A model generated the notes under the pieces. That model ran no database searches and was not told the DNA's origin. It was given only the letters and a program-made list of their open reading frames with translations. Positions 1 through 10,595 of a stretch of 64,000 nucleotides of DNA are shown here, piece after piece; the stretch's first letter is position 1, and each line of letters begins with the position of its first letter. The translations under genes were made by a program, and so were the position numbers. The DNA is from Marinomonas ostreistagni (GTDB lineage: Bacteria > Pseudomonadota > Gammaproteobacteria > Pseudomonadales > Marinomonadaceae): assembly GCF_016888445.1 (NCBI RefSeq), contig NZ_JAFEKF010000002.1:434001-498000 (forward strand). Direction: 5' to 3'.

Positions 1-963
1 GGCACCGGTCGCCAAGACGATGGTTTTACTTTTCAGTACCGCACCGTTTTCTAGTTCCACTTCAACGAGGTCTTTCTTCTCGATGCGTGCAGCGCGCTGT
101 GATTTCATGATGTCGACATCGTAATCCAACACGTGCTGCTCAAGGTTGGCGACCATTTTCGGGCCGTCAGTGGCTTTCACTGAGATGAAGTTCTCGATGG
201 CCATGGTATCGGCGACTTGGCCACCGAAACGCTCTGCGACAACACCGGTACGAATGCCTTTACGGGCCGCGTAGATCGCTGCTGCCGCGCCTGCTGGGCC
301 ACCGCCGACGATTAATACATCGTATGGGTCTTTTTCTGATAGCGCTGCCGCTTGTTTTTCGCTGGCGCCGGTATCAACTTTGTTTAGGATTTCGTCTAGG
401 GTCATACGGCCTTGGCCGAAGTGCTCGCCATTGACGTATAAAGACGGTACGGCCATGACGTTGCGTTGTTCAACTTCATCAGGGAACACGCCGCCATCGA
501 TCATAGTTGCGGTCACTTTCGGGTTCAGTACAGCCATTAGGTTGATGGCTTGAACCACGTCAGGACAGTTGTGACATGACAATGAGATGTAGACTTCAAA
601 GTTCAGCTCAGTGTCGAGATTCTTAATTTGCTCAAGCGTTTCTTGTGCGGCTTTTGATGGGTGGCCACCCGCTTGTAGTAGGGCCAGTACAAGTGAGGTA
701 AATTCGTGCCCCATTGGTACGCCAGCAAAGTTGACGCGAGCTTGTTCACCTTGTGGGCCAACCGACATTTGTGGCGCACGGCCTTGTGGATTGTCGTCGA
801 TGGTTAAGGTGATTTTGGCACTGTTCAGTTCTTGAATTTCAGTTGCCAATTCTTGCAGTTCTTTTGATTTGTCGCTGCTGTTAGTGGACACAGTAATCTC
901 AATCGGATTAACGATGTTTTGAAGGTATGTGCCCAACTGTTGTTTCATATTTGCGTCTAACAT
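1..963 (-). CDS. ahpF: Alkyl hydroperoxide reductase subunit F (partial, C-terminus off window)
   Basis: Flavoprotein that passes electrons from NADH to the peroxiredoxin AhpC in the cytoplasm. The first 321 codons are visible and the gene runs off the left edge (the family is about 520 residues). The N-terminus [10 protein letters not shown] matches the family start. The N-terminal tandem thioredoxin-like region carries the CHNC redox pair at about residues 129-132, followed by the FAD-binding motif [13 protein letters not shown] at about 215. The NAD-binding domain and second CxxC are not in the window. It lies downstream of ahpC on the same strand with a 198-base gap that contains a strong hairpin, so it is probably cotranscribed at a lower level. 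Identification is secure from motif order and near-colinearity with the known family. Confidence 0.96.
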   Translation of the reverse strand, partial: MLDANMKQQLGTYLQNIVNPIEITVSTNSSDKSKELQELATEIQELNSAKITLTIDDNPQGRAPQMSVGPQGEQARVNFAGVPMGHEFTSLVLALLQAGGHPSKAAQETLEQIKNLDTELNFEVYISLSCHNCPDVVQAINLMAVLNPKVTATMIDGGVFPDEVEQRNVMAVPSLYVNGEHFGQGRMTLDEILNKVDTGASEKQAAALSEKDPYDVLIVGGGPAGAAAAIYAARKGIRTGVVAERFGGQVADTMAIENFISVKATDGPKMVANLEQHVLDYDVDIMKSQRAARIEKKDLVEVELENGAVLKSKTIVLATGA

Positions 964-1124
964 AATAATTAACCCGTTTTTTAGTTGAGAGTGATTACAG
1001 TGCCTGTAAATTTCGGGCGTGAGAGGTCAGCACCTGTCTTGATAAGTAGAGGGAGGCGTGAGGTTCCTTAGCTCGAAAAATATCTTGTGGGCTTTAACGC
1101 CTTGCACTGGAAGGCAAAGCCCGA

Positions 1125-1147
1125 TGTTGGGCGCGAGGCGCCCAACA
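1125..1147 (-). promoter_or_regulatory. Intercistronic hairpin between ahpC and ahpF
   Basis: A perfect 10-base inverted repeat (TGTTGGGCGC, loop GAG, GCGCCCAACA) lies just after the ahpC stop codon and before ahpF. No run of T follows on the minus strand, so it is not a classical intrinsic terminator. It more likely stabilises the ahpC 3' end or attenuates readthrough into ahpF, giving more peroxiredoxin than reductase. The role is inferred. Confidence 0.55.
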
Positions 1148-1161
1148 CTGGAAGAGGCGTC

Positions 1162-1725
1162 TTAGATTTTGCCTACTAGGTCTAGAGATGGAGCAAGAGT
1201 CGCTTCACCTTCTTTCCATTTAGCTGGGCAAACTTCGCCTGGGTGAGCGGCTACGTATTGAGCTGCTTTCACTTTGCGTAGTAGGTCTTCTGCGTCACGG
1301 CCGATGCCTTCTGCAGTGATTTCCATTGCTTGGATAGTACCTTCTGGATCGATCAAGAAAGTAGCGCGGTCAGCAAGGCCTTGACCTTCACGTAGAACAC
1401 CGAAGTTGTTCGTGATGGTCGCAGTTTGGTCGCCTACCATGTAGTAGTTGATTTTGCCGATTGCTTCAGAAGTGTCGTGCCAAGCTTTGTGACAGAAGTG
1501 AGTGTCTGTAGATACAGAGAATACTTCAACGCCCATGCCTTTTAGTTCTTCGTATTTGCTTGCTAGGTCTTCAAGTTCAGTAGGACATACGAACGTGAAG
1601 TCAGCTGGGTAGAAGAAGAACACGGCCCATTTGCCTAGAACGTCCTTTTCAGAAATCTCTACGAACTCGCCTTCTTTAAATGCTGTCGCGTTGAATGGTT
1701 TGATTTGAGTGTTAATCATGTTCAT
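1162..1725 (-). CDS. ahpC: Alkyl hydroperoxide reductase subunit C, typical 2-Cys peroxiredoxin
   Basis: Cytoplasmic peroxiredoxin that reduces H2O2 and organic hydroperoxides and is recycled by AhpF. It is 187 residues, the usual length. The peroxidatic cysteine is C47 in FTFVCPTE and the resolving cysteine is C166 in VCPAKW. The N-terminus [11 protein letters not shown] aligns position for position with the enteric AhpC start, which supports the ATG at 1725. Its promoter must lie in the 127 bases to the right, before the end of the HD-GYP gene. I could not identify an OxyR site by eye. Confidence 0.97.
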   Translation of the reverse strand: MNMINTQIKPFNATAFKEGEFVEISEKDVLGKWAVFFFYPADFTFVCPTELEDLASKYEELKGMGVEVFSVSTDTHFCHKAWHDTSEAIGKINYYMVGDQTATITNNFGVLREGQGLADRATFLIDPEGTIQAMEITAEGIGRDAEDLLRKVKAAQYVAAHPGEVCPAKWKEGEATLAPSLDLVGKI

Positions 1726-1852
1726 CTCCGTAGTTTGTGGGTTTCGCTGTTTGCGTTATCAACAGTGTCTATAATATGGGGTCGATGTGACGAAATGAAA
1801 TTGTGTTTTACTAAAACTTAGATAAAAAAAAACTATCAAGAATTAATAAAAC

Positions 1853-2890
1853 CTATTCATCTGGGTATCGCGCCCGGATGGCGTGGACTTCCGGCATCAA
1901 AGGTAAGGTGATTTCGACCAATTTCGGATCAAAATGCAGGCCTGCTTGCGTAGCAAGGAATTGCTCCGCTTGCTCTTTGCTCCAAGGTTCTTTGTAGGGA
2001 CGTTTAGACAGCAGAGCATCGATAACATCGGCTAACGCAACAATGCGCCCTTCTAGGGGGATATCTTCGCCGGATAAGCCATAAGGGTAACCGCTACCGT
2101 CCCATTTTTCGTGGTGTGTCAAAGCAATGGTTTTGGCCATTTCTAACAAAGGATCATGTTCTACTGAGAGAATCTCGGCACCGAAAATGGTGTGTTTCTT
2201 CATCACCTCCCATTCTTCTGGGTCCAGTTTGCCTGGCTTTAGCAAGATGGCGTCGGCGATACCGATTTTACCAACGTCGTGCATCGGTGCGGCATGAAAG
2301 ACGCGATCGATCCATTCGCTATCACTAACACAATGCTCTGCGATCAGCTTGGTGATATAGCTCATGCGGATGACGTGGGCACCCGTCTCGTTGTCTTTGT
2401 ACTCTACCGCACGGCCAAGGTGGTGAATGATGCGCAGTTGGCTCTCTTGCAGGGCTTTGGTGCGCTCGCGTACTTTGGCCGCCAGTTGTCGATTTTGATC
2501 GTATAAGGCCAGCTGAGTGCGGATACGGGCGCGTACCAGTGGTGGACTGACGGGTTTGATAATGTAGTCGGCGGCGCCCATTTCAAAGCCACGTTCTTCG
2601 TCACGAATGTCATGTTTGGCGGTGACGAAAATAATTGGAATATTGGCCGTGGCTGGGTCGGCTTTAAGGCGGCGGCACACTTCGTAGCCATCCATCTCAG
2701 GCATCATAACATCAAGCAAAATCAGGTCCGGCTTGTGCGCTGATTGAGCAATCGTTAATGCTCTGGCGCCGCTTAGGGCGACCTTGATGCTGTACTCATC
2801 ACGCAATGAGGCGGCCAGCACATCGATGTTTTCTGGGGTGTCATCAACGACCAGCAAGGTGGCCTTATGAGCATCTTGTATATCGGTCAT
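1853..2890 (-). CDS. Response regulator with HD-GYP domain (RpfG-like, probable cyclic-di-GMP phosphodiesterase)
   Basis: 345 residues. An N-terminal receiver domain (about residues 10-125) has the acidic pair D16-D17 and phosphoacceptor D60 in LILLDVMMPEMDGY. A short linker leads to an HD-GYP domain (about 150-340) with MHDVGKIG near residue 205 and HHEKWDGSGYP near 260. The family hydrolyses cyclic di-GMP, and phosphorylation of the receiver controls the output. It starts 5 bases after the end of the hybrid-kinase gene, so it is the obvious cytoplasmic output of that kinase. The HD and GYP signatures look intact, so activity is plausible. The substrate is known only at family level. Confidence 0.93.
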   Translation of the reverse strand: MTDIQDAHKATLLVVDDTPENIDVLAASLRDEYSIKVALSGARALTIAQSAHKPDLILLDVMMPEMDGYEVCRRLKADPATANIPIIFVTAKHDIRDEERGFEMGAADYIIKPVSPPLVRARIRTQLALYDQNRQLAAKVRERTKALQESQLRIIHHLGRAVEYKDNETGAHVIRMSYITKLIAEHCVSDSEWIDRVFHAAPMHDVGKIGIADAILLKPGKLDPEEWEVMKKHTIFGAEILSVEHDPLLEMAKTIALTHHEKWDGSGYPYGLSGEDIPLEGRIVALADVIDALLSKRPYKEPWSKEQAEQFLATQAGLHFDPKLVEITLPLMPEVHAIRARYPDE

Positions 2891-2895
2891 ATGGA

Positions 2896-5800
2896 CTACT
2901 TTTCCTTGATGAGAGCAAGCAAAGCGTCGACCTGCTCAATGGCGAGATCAAAGTCATAGACAGCAATTGCTTCATTAATAGTATTGAATACGGCTCGCTC
3001 ATTAGCTTGATCAAGGTTTGGTTTCAGTGCTTGCACAAGATCGCGTGATTCGAGCAAATTTTGCACCAAAGCCTCACGTAGCTCTTCTAGTAAGGCGATG
3101 CGCTGAGTGTCGTCTAGTGGTGTCTGATCACTGTCGATCTCAGGCTCATCTGCTTTAACAAGCTGTTGTTGCCAACGAGTAAGCTCTATAAGAATAGTCT
3201 TAAGTTCACTGGTTAAGCCAGTAAACAAGACATGATATTCATCAGTGGATGCCATCTTTCTTTCTAGGCTATTAGCCAGGCTGGCCAGCTCTTCCATGCC
3301 CAAGGTGCCCGCAGTGCCTTTGAGTGTGTGCACCATACGCAAAGCGTCGTTGGGATTGGCTTGTTCAAAACGCTGGGTAAAGTCCTGATAACTGTTAATA
3401 AAGCGCTCTAATAGGCGAATATAGAGCGCTTTAGTTTGTGTGCGTTGTAAGCCTAAATGGGTATCAATATGCGATGACTGAGGCAGCGGATTACTGGTTT
3501 CAGGGGCCGGCATTGGCTCATTTGTTGGCGTGCTCTTAACCTTAGCGATCTTATCTTTAGGCATCCAGCGCGCCATGGTGCGAAACATCTGGCTGATATT
3601 GAGCGGTTTGGCAATGTGGTCGTTCATGCCAGCGGCTAAGGCCATGTCAATGTCGTGCTGCAGGACGTTGGCAGTCATAGCAATGATGGGCAGCTTGGCG
3701 TAAGCCGCTTGCTGGCGAATGGCGCGGGTGGCTTGATAGCCATCCATAACCGGCATCTGGCAGTCCATCAGGATCATGTCGAAGGCTTCTTGCTGTAGCA
3801 GCTCTAGGGCTTCTTGGCCGTTGTTAGCGGTACTGAGCTGAATGTGTTGTTGCGTCAGCAGTTCTTGGGCCAGCTCACGGTTGATGTCGTTGTCTTCTAC
3901 CAGTAATACCCGTGCTTGATGCAGAATAGGGTAATCCTCTTCTTCGAGCGGTACGTTTTGTTGCTCTTTGCCGACCCAATTATCTAGACCATAGCTGCTG
4001 GCGATGGTGTCAAACAGGCTAGAAGTGGTGACAGGTTTGGTCAGATAGCCTGCGATATCAAGCTCTTGCGAGGCTTGTTTGACCTGCTCTAGGCCATAGG
4101 CTGTGACCATAATTAAGGTCGGTGGTGCCATTTCGGGATTCGCTAAAATACGACGGCAAGTCTCGACACCGTCGATGTCTGGCATTTTCCAGTCGACCAA
4201 TAATAGATGGTAGTGACAACCTTGCAGGTGGGCCTGCTTAAGTAGCTCAATGGCTTTTAGGCCGCTGTCACAGACATCACAGTTAAAGCCTAAGGCTTCT
4301 ACGTTAGCTTGTAGGACTTCGCGTGCGGTGTCGTTGTCATCCACGATGAGCACTCGCTCAATGGCTAAATCATTTCGCCAAGCGTCTTGCTGGGGCGCAT
4401 TTTGTACTTGCCCAAATTGGGCGCTGAAGTGGAAGCAACTGCCTTGGTCTAGGACGCTTTCAAGCCAAATTTGGCCGCCCATCAATTCGGTTAATTGCTT
4501 CGAAATCACCAAACCTAAACCCGAGCCACCAAAGCGGCGTGTGGTGGAGCTGTCAGCTTGTGAAAAGGACCGGAATAGGCGCTTTTGCTGGGCTGGACTG
4601 ATGCCGATGCCGGTATCTTGGACGCTAAACTGCACGCTTATATGGTCCTTGTCTTGTTTTAGCTGACGCGCCTTGATGACGATTTCACCATGCTGGGTGA
4701 ACTTGACGGCGTTGTTCCCTAAATTAAGTAAAATCTGGCGTAGACGCAGGGCGTCACCTTTAAACAACGGCGGTAAATTGGGGTCGATGTCGAATACCAA
4801 TTCGAGCCCTTTTTCTTCGACTTTAAGGGCTAATAGGTGAGCCACTTCACTGAGTACTTCCTGCAGGCGAAAAGGCTCGTGCTCAAGCTCAATGCGCCCT
4901 GCTTCGATTTTAGAGAAATCGAGAATGTCATTAATGATGCCGAGTAGCGATTCGGCTGAGTTACGTACTTTTTGGATGTAGTTGCGTTGTTTGTCATCTA
5001 GGCCCGATTTCAAGGCCAAGTAAGACATACCAATGATGGAGTTCATCGGCGTGCGAATCTCATGGCTCATATTGGCCAGGAAGTTACTCTTGGCTTGGCT
5101 CGCTTGTTCGGCGCGCTCTTTGGCAATCTGTAGCTCTTGGGTTTGTTCAGCGATTTCATTTTCAAGCTGTTCTTTATACGCTTGCAGGGACATTTGTGTC
5201 TTGTAGCGCTCGGTGATGTCTCGCCACGTACAAATAATGGCGGGTTTGTCGTCATATTGTACGCCTAGCAAAGACATGTCGGCGTAAATCGGCTCGTCTT
5301 GGCCAGTAAAAATCCACTCGCAACGACAATGACCTTGCTGTTGAACCTGCTCGAACAGTTGCTGGAGCTTAGTTTGCGAGCTGTCGTTATCAAACTGAGT
5401 GAAAGGCGAGAGTTCGCTCAAGTTAGTAGCGACTAGACTGTGTTTATCGGTTAATCCGAGCGTAGCAACCGCCGCATCATTGCACTCAGTGATGAGGCCA
5501 TCACGAATAATCCAAGCAGGGTCTGGTGAGGACTCAAACATGGAACGGAAGCGGTCTTCACTTTCTACTAAGTGAGTGAGCTGACGTTTTAGGCGTGTGG
5601 TAATCGCCCAAGACAGCAGCAACATGATGCTGACGGATAAAATACTGATCCAGATAACGGTATTATTGACCCGTGCCAACTGCTCTTCGATTTCTTGTTC
5701 AAAGCGATTAGATTCTTCTTGTACCAGCTCACCAATCTGATCAAGGAAGCGACTTAGTGGGAAGAAAATGGCTTCTAGCTCACGGTTAAGTTGTTGTTTT

Positions 5801-6741
5801 TCTTGCTCAAGTGCAATCTGCTCAAAGCGTTGATTAAAGAGACCATCTTGCCCCAATTGAACGGTTTGCCCAGTGCTATTAAAACTGTGTTGTTCGCCAA
5901 ACAATACGACTTCCAAAGAGGCAATCTGACGCTCTAGGGTGTCTACATAAATCGGGTAATATTCAGCGGCTTGGGCAATAGCGTAATTCAGACGCTCGAT
6001 GGAGGGCACAATTTCGTTATTGAGCAGGTGAAATAGCTCATCCTGGCTGGTGGTCACGGGCAGCGCATTGACGGCAATGTCTAACGCCGAAATATTTTCG
6101 ATGGTGGTACTCAACGAGGCGTCTAGATTAGAAATCTTAATGCCCAAATACTCTTCGGCAATGGCTTGGCGTTGTGCTTCGTCCGCCGCGCGGTATTGGT
6201 ACAACAGCCGGCTTTCAATCAGGCGGTGGCGACCATTTAACGCGTGTAACAGATTGGTGAGCGCATCTACTTTGGCTTGTGACTGATGGACATAGTTCGC
6301 ATCCCGAGCGGCACTATCGATAGCGGTTTTGCGCGCGTGCCAATCGTTGATCCGTTGGGTCACTTGATGAATCTGACGGCCTCGGGTCTCTAGGGCAATG
6401 CTCAGCAGTTTAATGGCGGCTTTTTGATGGGCTTGTGAGCGTAATGTGGCTGCGGCGTCGCGATAGCGTTGGTAGCGACTTTCATCGTAATAGTCTTGGT
6501 TGGAACCGTCGTAGAGCGCTTGGCGTAAGCGACTGTAGTGGGCAGGGACAATCTCTTTTAGTTCGGAGGCCGCCTTGAGCATGTCGCCTTGCTGGGCTCG
6601 CAACGCTTGTTGTTGGGTTTTTAGGTCGTTGACCGTATCGGTCAAAATGGCGGCACCAATGACGGTAGAGCACAATACAAACAGCGCCAACAGCCAGACC
6701 AGCGGGGTGATCGGCGTTGTGCGAGCATTGCTACGGTTCAT
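2896..6741 (-). CDS. TorS-like hybrid sensor histidine kinase (PAS-HisKA-HATPase-REC-REC-Hpt)
   Basis: 1281 residues from ATG 6741, which has a GAGG Shine-Dalgarno; a GTG at 6753 is a weaker alternative. Order: TM1 (about 12-33), a long helical periplasmic region, TM2 (about 360-385), PAS (about 398-515), dimerisation/phosphoacceptor box [13 protein letters not shown] (His near 559), and an ATPase domain with N-box near 675 and FGGSGLGL near 738. Then come receiver 1 (Asp near 849), receiver 2 (Asp near 990) and an Hpt domain [13 protein letters not shown] (His near 1137). This is a complete internal phosphorelay ending in Hpt, so it can pass phosphate to a separate receiver, most simply the adjacent HD-GYP protein. 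The start overlaps the end of the upstream binding-protein gene, resembling TorT-TorS, where a periplasmic protein presents the ligand to the kinase. Confidence 0.93.
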   Translation of the reverse strand: MNRSNARTTPITPLVWLLALFVLCSTVIGAAILTDTVNDLKTQQQALRAQQGDMLKAASELKEIVPAHYSRLRQALYDGSNQDYYDESRYQRYRDAAATLRSQAHQKAAIKLLSIALETRGRQIHQVTQRINDWHARKTAIDSAARDANYVHQSQAKVDALTNLLHALNGRHRLIESRLLYQYRAADEAQRQAIAEEYLGIKISNLDASLSTTIENISALDIAVNALPVTTSQDELFHLLNNEIVPSIERLNYAIAQAAEYYPIYVDTLERQIASLEVVLFGEQHSFNSTGQTVQLGQDGLFNQRFEQIALEQEKQQLNRELEAIFFPLSRFLDQIGELVQEESNRFEQEIEEQLARVNNTVIWISILSVSIMLLLSWAITTRLKRQLTHLVESEDRFRSMFESSPDPAWIIRDGLITECNDAAVATLGLTDKHSLVATNLSELSPFTQFDNDSSQTKLQQLFEQVQQQGHCRCEWIFTGQDEPIYADMSLLGVQYDDKPAIICTWRDITERYKTQMSLQAYKEQLENEIAEQTQELQIAKERAEQASQAKSNFLANMSHEIRTPMNSIIGMSYLALKSGLDDKQRNYIQKVRNSAESLLGIINDILDFSKIEAGRIELEHEPFRLQEVLSEVAHLLALKVEEKGLELVFDIDPNLPPLFKGDALRLRQILLNLGNNAVKFTQHGEIVIKARQLKQDKDHISVQFSVQDTGIGISPAQQKRLFRSFSQADSSTTRRFGGSGLGLVISKQLTELMGGQIWLESVLDQGSCFHFSAQFGQVQNAPQQDAWRNDLAIERVLIVDDNDTAREVLQANVEALGFNCDVCDSGLKAIELLKQAHLQGCHYHLLLVDWKMPDIDGVETCRRILANPEMAPPTLIMVTAYGLEQVKQASQELDIAGYLTKPVTTSSLFDTIASSYGLDNWVGKEQQNVPLEEEDYPILHQARVLLVEDNDINRELAQELLTQQHIQLSTANNGQEALELLQQEAFDMILMDCQMPVMDGYQATRAIRQQAAYAKLPIIAMTANVLQHDIDMALAAGMNDHIAKPLNISQMFRTMARWMPKDKIAKVKSTPTNEPMPAPETSNPLPQSSHIDTHLGLQRTQTKALYIRLLERFINSYQDFTQRFEQANPNDALRMVHTLKGTAGTLGMEELASLANSLERKMASTDEYHVLFTGLTSELKTILIELTRWQQQLVKADEPEIDSDQTPLDDTQRIALLEELREALVQNLLESRDLVQALKPNLDQANERAVFNTINEAIAVYDFDLAIEQVDALLALIKEK

Positions 6742-7924
6742 GATGCACCTCACTGTTTAGCGGGGTATGGCGGCCTAAATGGGTGGTTTGGTTGTCTTCA
6801 ATCCATTGCAGCCAGAGCGTATGGTTAGCTTGCTCCAAACCAGCGTAAAAATAAAACTCATGATCACCAATGTCCCATGACAAAGGCTGCTTTAAATAGT
6901 CTAGCAAAGATTGGCTAGAAGGCACTGTGTCAGGACTGTGCTGCTGCAATAGTCGTCCCATCATGCGTCCTGCGATATAGCCTTCAAAGGCCAATGACGA
7001 GGGCGCCATGGTCGGCATAAAAAAGTCTAAATCGAGCTTGAATTGCTGGGCCAAGGTAGAGGAAGCCAGATCCAGAGAAGGCGTCACTTGGCTGGTTAAA
7101 ACACGGCTTGGTTGATCTTCTAATTGGTGCAGTAGTGGTTTTATATTCACCACAGAAAGCGCGGCAAAGATAGGGTCCATGCCGACCTCATGCATCAAAC
7201 TGATAAGCTCGCCCGCGGCCACGTAGGTGGTAAATAAAAACACCGCTTTAGGTGGTGTTGGGCGGGCTAAAATATTGGCTACGGCATGCTCTGCAGCGAT
7301 CGCATTTCGACGGTGGTAGAGTTGCAATAGGTCGTGCGCCGAGTTCAAACCGTAAGGCTCCAAGCTATGCACCAGATGTCGCAGGGAGCTTTCGCCAAAG
7401 CTATCTTTTTGCACGTACACCGCAATGTCTTGTGGGGCAATGCCATAGTCTTCCACGATAGTGTTTGCCAACACTTGGATTTCGTCTTGATAGCCTGCTC
7501 GAGTGTGAAAAATATAGGGCTCGGCACGGGCAGTTTTCAGGGCGCTGGCTCCAGAAAAGGGCGCGATTAAGGGGAGTTGGTAGGTCTCTAATAGCGGTAA
7601 AACGGTCAGCGCCGTCGGTGTGCCAATGCTACCGATAAAGGCGCTGACATTATCGTCTAACACCAAGCGGTTGACCTGCTCTACGGTGCGCTGGGGCTCA
7701 TAATGATCGTCGCGCTTTACCAAGGTCAGCTTATAAGACAGCGCCCGCTGCTGATTGATATGGGCAAAGCCTAGCTCAATACCTTGCGACATATGCTCGC
7801 CGACAAAAGCATTCGGGCCGCTTAAAGGCCCAGTAAAACCAAAGCGCAATTCATTGGCATGCAAGCTTGTTAGCCAAAGGCTAGAGCCCAAAAAAAGCGT
7901 CAATAAGGCGATGTACTTGCGCAA
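6731..7924 (-). CDS. Periplasmic ligand-binding protein (Peripla_BP_6 / LivJ-like) feeding the hybrid kinase
   Basis: About 397 residues. I prefer a TTG start at 7924: it is preceded by GAGGA at proper spacing and gives a clean signal peptide ([12 protein letters not shown]...LHA), whereas the longer frame from 7981 begins with a polar stretch. The mature protein begins [15 protein letters not shown], typical of the branched-chain amino acid / ABC-type binding-protein fold. No permease or ATPase gene is nearby. Instead its 3' end overlaps the hybrid-kinase start. The sequence therefore suggests a sensory co-receptor rather than a transporter component. The ligand is unknown. Confidence 0.85.
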   Translation of the reverse strand: MRKYIALLTLFLGSSLWLTSLHANELRFGFTGPLSGPNAFVGEHMSQGIELGFAHINQQRALSYKLTLVKRDDHYEPQRTVEQVNRLVLDDNVSAFIGSIGTPTALTVLPLLETYQLPLIAPFSGASALKTARAEPYIFHTRAGYQDEIQVLANTIVEDYGIAPQDIAVYVQKDSFGESSLRHLVHSLEPYGLNSAHDLLQLYHRRNAIAAEHAVANILARPTPPKAVFLFTTYVAAGELISLMHEVGMDPIFAALSVVNIKPLLHQLEDQPSRVLTSQVTPSLDLASSTLAQQFKLDLDFFMPTMAPSSLAFEGYIAGRMMGRLLQQHSPDTVPSSQSLLDYLKQPLSWDIGDHEFYFYAGLEQANHTLWLQWIEDNQTTHLGRHTPLNSEVHHEP

Positions 7925-8040
7925 TGGAACGTCCTCAAACAACCAGCGATTGGGCAGTGATAAATCACGCCAGCATGACACTCATAGTAGAGGATTTTTA
8001 TGTAATTCTCGGCAGCGGTTATGTCATTTAGTGTAACGGC

Positions 8041-8964
8041 TTAACGCCACTGCTGTAGACGCGCTAGCTGTAGATGGCGCTCATACTCCGCTTCGGCGAC
8101 ATTGATGGCACGAAAATGGATCTGATCACCGGGTTTTTTTTGTGACAGCAAGGCGCCTGATAAATTGGTGACGCAGCCGATTTTAGGGTAGCCGCCAATG
8201 GTTTGGCGGTCTCTTAGCAACACGATCGGCTGCCCATCGCTGGGCACTTGAATGGCGCCATAGGTGATGCCTTCGGAGATAATACCACTCAACTCTTGCC
8301 CGATGGCTTGGCCTTCTAAGCGATAGCCCATGCGGTCACAATGTTGGCTCAGAGTATAGGTGCTACTAAAAAAGCGTGCTTGGTCAAGCCTTGAGAACTG
8401 CTGGTACTGATAGCCTGTGACCACATTAATCTGGGATTGCAGGTAGTCAGGTCGAGCTAAGCGAGGGACATGACGCGCTTGGTGCTGGTGACTGGTTTGG
8501 AAAACCAGTACATCGCCCTTGGAAAGTTTGTCGCCGACGCCCGTTAAACCACCCAGTTGCTCGCGCATAACGGTCGCCACACTGCCCAGTACCGGGTCGA
8601 CGACAAAGCCACCTTTGACGGCCAAATACGCCCGCAGGCCAACTTGAGGTTGATGAAAGGCCAAGATATCGCCTTTATGGATGGCGTAGGTTTGCCAGGG
8701 CTCAAGATACTGATCATTCAACGTCGCGCCCAAATCCGCCCCAGTGATGGCAATGCTGGTTGCCGCTTGGGCTTCTACGGCAAACATGCCGAAGGTGATT
8801 TCGATCTGCGGCGCGTGGCTGTCATTATCCAGTAAGGCATTGCCCCAGCGAAACGCGTACTCATCCATAGCACCGCCGGTGGTCACGCCAAGATGCTGAT
8901 AACCATGTCGGCCAAGGTCTTGTACCAGCGCCAGCATGCCTGGTTTGATTACGTTAAACGCCAT
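8041..8964 (-). CDS. pxpC: 5-oxoprolinase subunit C (biotin-dependent carboxyltransferase-like, KipA family)
   Basis: 307 residues. Third gene of the ATP-dependent 5-oxoprolinase PxpABC, which converts the spontaneously formed glutamine/glutathione breakdown product 5-oxoproline to glutamate. N-terminal MAFNVIKPGMLALVQDLGR and GGAMDEYAFRWGN are typical of the family. The start codon overlaps the end of pxpB by 11 bases and is preceded by AGGAGG, indicating translational coupling. The operon ends here; I see no clear terminator in the short gap before the signalling operon. Confidence 0.93.
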   Translation of the reverse strand: MAFNVIKPGMLALVQDLGRHGYQHLGVTTGGAMDEYAFRWGNALLDNDSHAPQIEITFGMFAVEAQAATSIAITGADLGATLNDQYLEPWQTYAIHKGDILAFHQPQVGLRAYLAVKGGFVVDPVLGSVATVMREQLGGLTGVGDKLSKGDVLVFQTSHQHQARHVPRLARPDYLQSQINVVTGYQYQQFSRLDQARFFSSTYTLSQHCDRMGYRLEGQAIGQELSGIISEGITYGAIQVPSDGQPIVLLRDRQTIGGYPKIGCVTNLSGALLSQKKPGDQIHFRAINVAEAEYERHLQLARLQQWR

Positions 8965-9664
8965 CTAGCTGGCCTCCTTGGGCAATGAATTGCTCGCGAC
9001 TGATAGGCTCAAAGCGCACTCGGTCACCGACTTGAATCAAGGCAAGACTGTCGCTCTGCCAGTCCACCAGAGTCAGTGGCGTGCGGCCTAACAAATGCCA
9101 GCCGCCGGGCGTTTCGCTAGGGTACACAGCGCTTTGTTGTTCAGCGATGGCGACGCTACCGCGCGGCACTTTTAAGCGTGGTGTGGTTTTACGTGGCAGG
9201 CGCAAAGCTTCGGGCGTATTGCCTAAAAAAGCAAAGCCAGGTGCGAAGCCAATGGCGTAGGCGCGATACACGGTTTCGCTGTGCTGCTTGATGACTTCAT
9301 CTACCGTCAAGCTGCATTGCTTGGCGACGTCTTCAAGGTCTGGTCCGACCTCTGGGGCATAGTAGACCGGGATAACCACGTCACGACGCTCGCTTTGTGA
9401 CGTCGCATTGAGGTCGATTCTTTCACATAACAGCTTGATTTTGCTTAGAATCTTGAAACGGTCGTAATGGTCGGTGTCAAACGTCACCAAGAGTGTCGTA
9501 TACGACGGTACGATATCAATAATGCCAGCACAGTCGTGTAATGCTTGACTCACCTTAGCAATGACCTCGGCGACATGCTCATCAATACTCTCAGCAAAGG
9601 TCAGTAAACAGGCATGATCGCTGACCAGTTCTATATGCGGTGGAAATATGAGTGTGTTAGACAT
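8954..9664 (-). CDS. pxpB: 5-oxoprolinase subunit B (KipI family)
   Basis: 236 residues from the ATG at 9664, which sits one base after the pxpA stop (TGA-T-ATG). A longer frame starting at 9736 would overlap pxpA by about 70 bases and add a non-family N-terminus, so I reject it. Motifs include AIGFAPGFAFLG and PRLKVPRGSVAI, characteristic of the allophanate-hydrolase-subunit-1-like / KipI fold. It forms the catalytic complex with PxpC and PxpA in the cytoplasm. Gene order pxpA-pxpB-pxpC is transcribed leftward as one unit. Confidence 0.93.
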   Translation of the reverse strand: MSNTLIFPPHIELVSDHACLLTFAESIDEHVAEVIAKVSQALHDCAGIIDIVPSYTTLLVTFDTDHYDRFKILSKIKLLCERIDLNATSQSERRDVVIPVYYAPEVGPDLEDVAKQCSLTVDEVIKQHSETVYRAYAIGFAPGFAFLGNTPEALRLPRKTTPRLKVPRGSVAIAEQQSAVYPSETPGGWHLLGRTPLTLVDWQSDSLALIQVGDRVRFEPISREQFIAQGGQLDGV

Positions 9665-9665
9665 A

Positions 9666-10400
9666 TCAGCGCTGTCCGATGGCGGCACGAATGCGTTGCA
9701 CTGCATCGAGGGCGTGATCGCCGTCGCCGTGGACACAAATAGTGTCTGCGTGCACCGCCAAAGACTGACCGGATTCGGTGATCAATGAGCCGTGTTGGCT
9801 AAGGTTATGCACTTGTTGTTCGATTAAGTCGAAGCTTTGGTGCACGGCGTTGGCTTGTTTGCGCGGTGTTAATCGGCCTGCGTCCGTGTAGAGGCGATCT
9901 GAGAAGGCTTCAAACCAAAGATCAAGGGCATATTTCTTTGCCAATGCTTTGACTTGGTCTGCCTCTGGGATGGCCATCACCATTAATACTAAGCGGTTGC
10001 CTAATTCGCTGACCGCCTGCATCACCGTTTCTAACACGCTAAAGTCGGCCATCATGGTGTTGTACAGCGCCCCGTGGGGCTTCACGTAGCTCACGTGTGT
10101 GCCTTGGGCTTGGCAAATGCCTTGCAGCGCGCCGATTTGGTATTGAATCAATGCTTTGAGCTCATTCGGTGCGATGTCCATATTGCGGCGGCCAAAGCCA
10201 ACCAGATCAGGGTAAGCAGGGTGTGCGCCGATGGTGACCTGATGTTGCTTGGCCAGTGCGACTGTTTTATGCATCGTCAATGGATCGGACGCATGAAAGC
10301 CACAGGCAATATTGGCCTGATCAATGTAGGGCATGATCTCTTCATCCCGTCCCATCGTCCACGCCCCGAAGGCTTCACCCATATCACAATTTAGTTTCAT
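9666..10400 (-). CDS. pxpA: 5-oxoprolinase subunit A (LamB/YcsF family)
   Basis: 244 residues, the usual family length. Starts MKLNCDMGEAFGAW and carries NIACGFHASDP and VKPHGALYN, the signature blocks of the LamB/YcsF family with conserved Asp/His residues. First gene of pxpABC, preceded by GGAGCAGG. Its promoter shares the 195-base divergent spacer with the DUF502 gene, which contains a small dyad. Confidence 0.94.
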   Translation of the reverse strand: MKLNCDMGEAFGAWTMGRDEEIMPYIDQANIACGFHASDPLTMHKTVALAKQHQVTIGAHPAYPDLVGFGRRNMDIAPNELKALIQYQIGALQGICQAQGTHVSYVKPHGALYNTMMADFSVLETVMQAVSELGNRLVLMVMAIPEADQVKALAKKYALDLWFEAFSDRLYTDAGRLTPRKQANAVHQSFDLIEQQVHNLSQHGSLITESGQSLAVHADTICVHGDGDHALDAVQRIRAAIGQR

Positions 10401-10444
10401 AACCTGCTCCGCAAATACCGATCAGGGCGACATCGACCCTGTTT

Positions 10445-10462
10445 GTTAAGGTGTAGCTTAAC
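10445..10462. promoter_or_regulatory. Dyad (possible operator) in the pxpA / DUF502 divergent spacer
   Basis: GTTAAG-N6-CTTAAC is a perfect 6-base inverted repeat 45 bases upstream of pxpA. It is a plausible operator for a dimeric regulator of the pxp operon, but no regulator gene is adjacent and short dyads are common. Low confidence. Confidence 0.3.
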
Positions 10463-10595
10463 CAGCTCGGCCAAAGGCAACAAGTCTGATCAATGTTGAC
10501 TGCTTCTAGACGCTTTTACTGAGCTTTTACTTGAGGCGTGTCTATCTAAGTTGGAACGGCTTTTGTATGCTCTAGACAACGAATAGGAGTGAGCA

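Noticed and set aside
4250-4666. 138-codon frame antisense to the hybrid kinase
   Set aside because: Composition follows the codon structure of the kinase gene; no signal peptide, domain or promoter seen.
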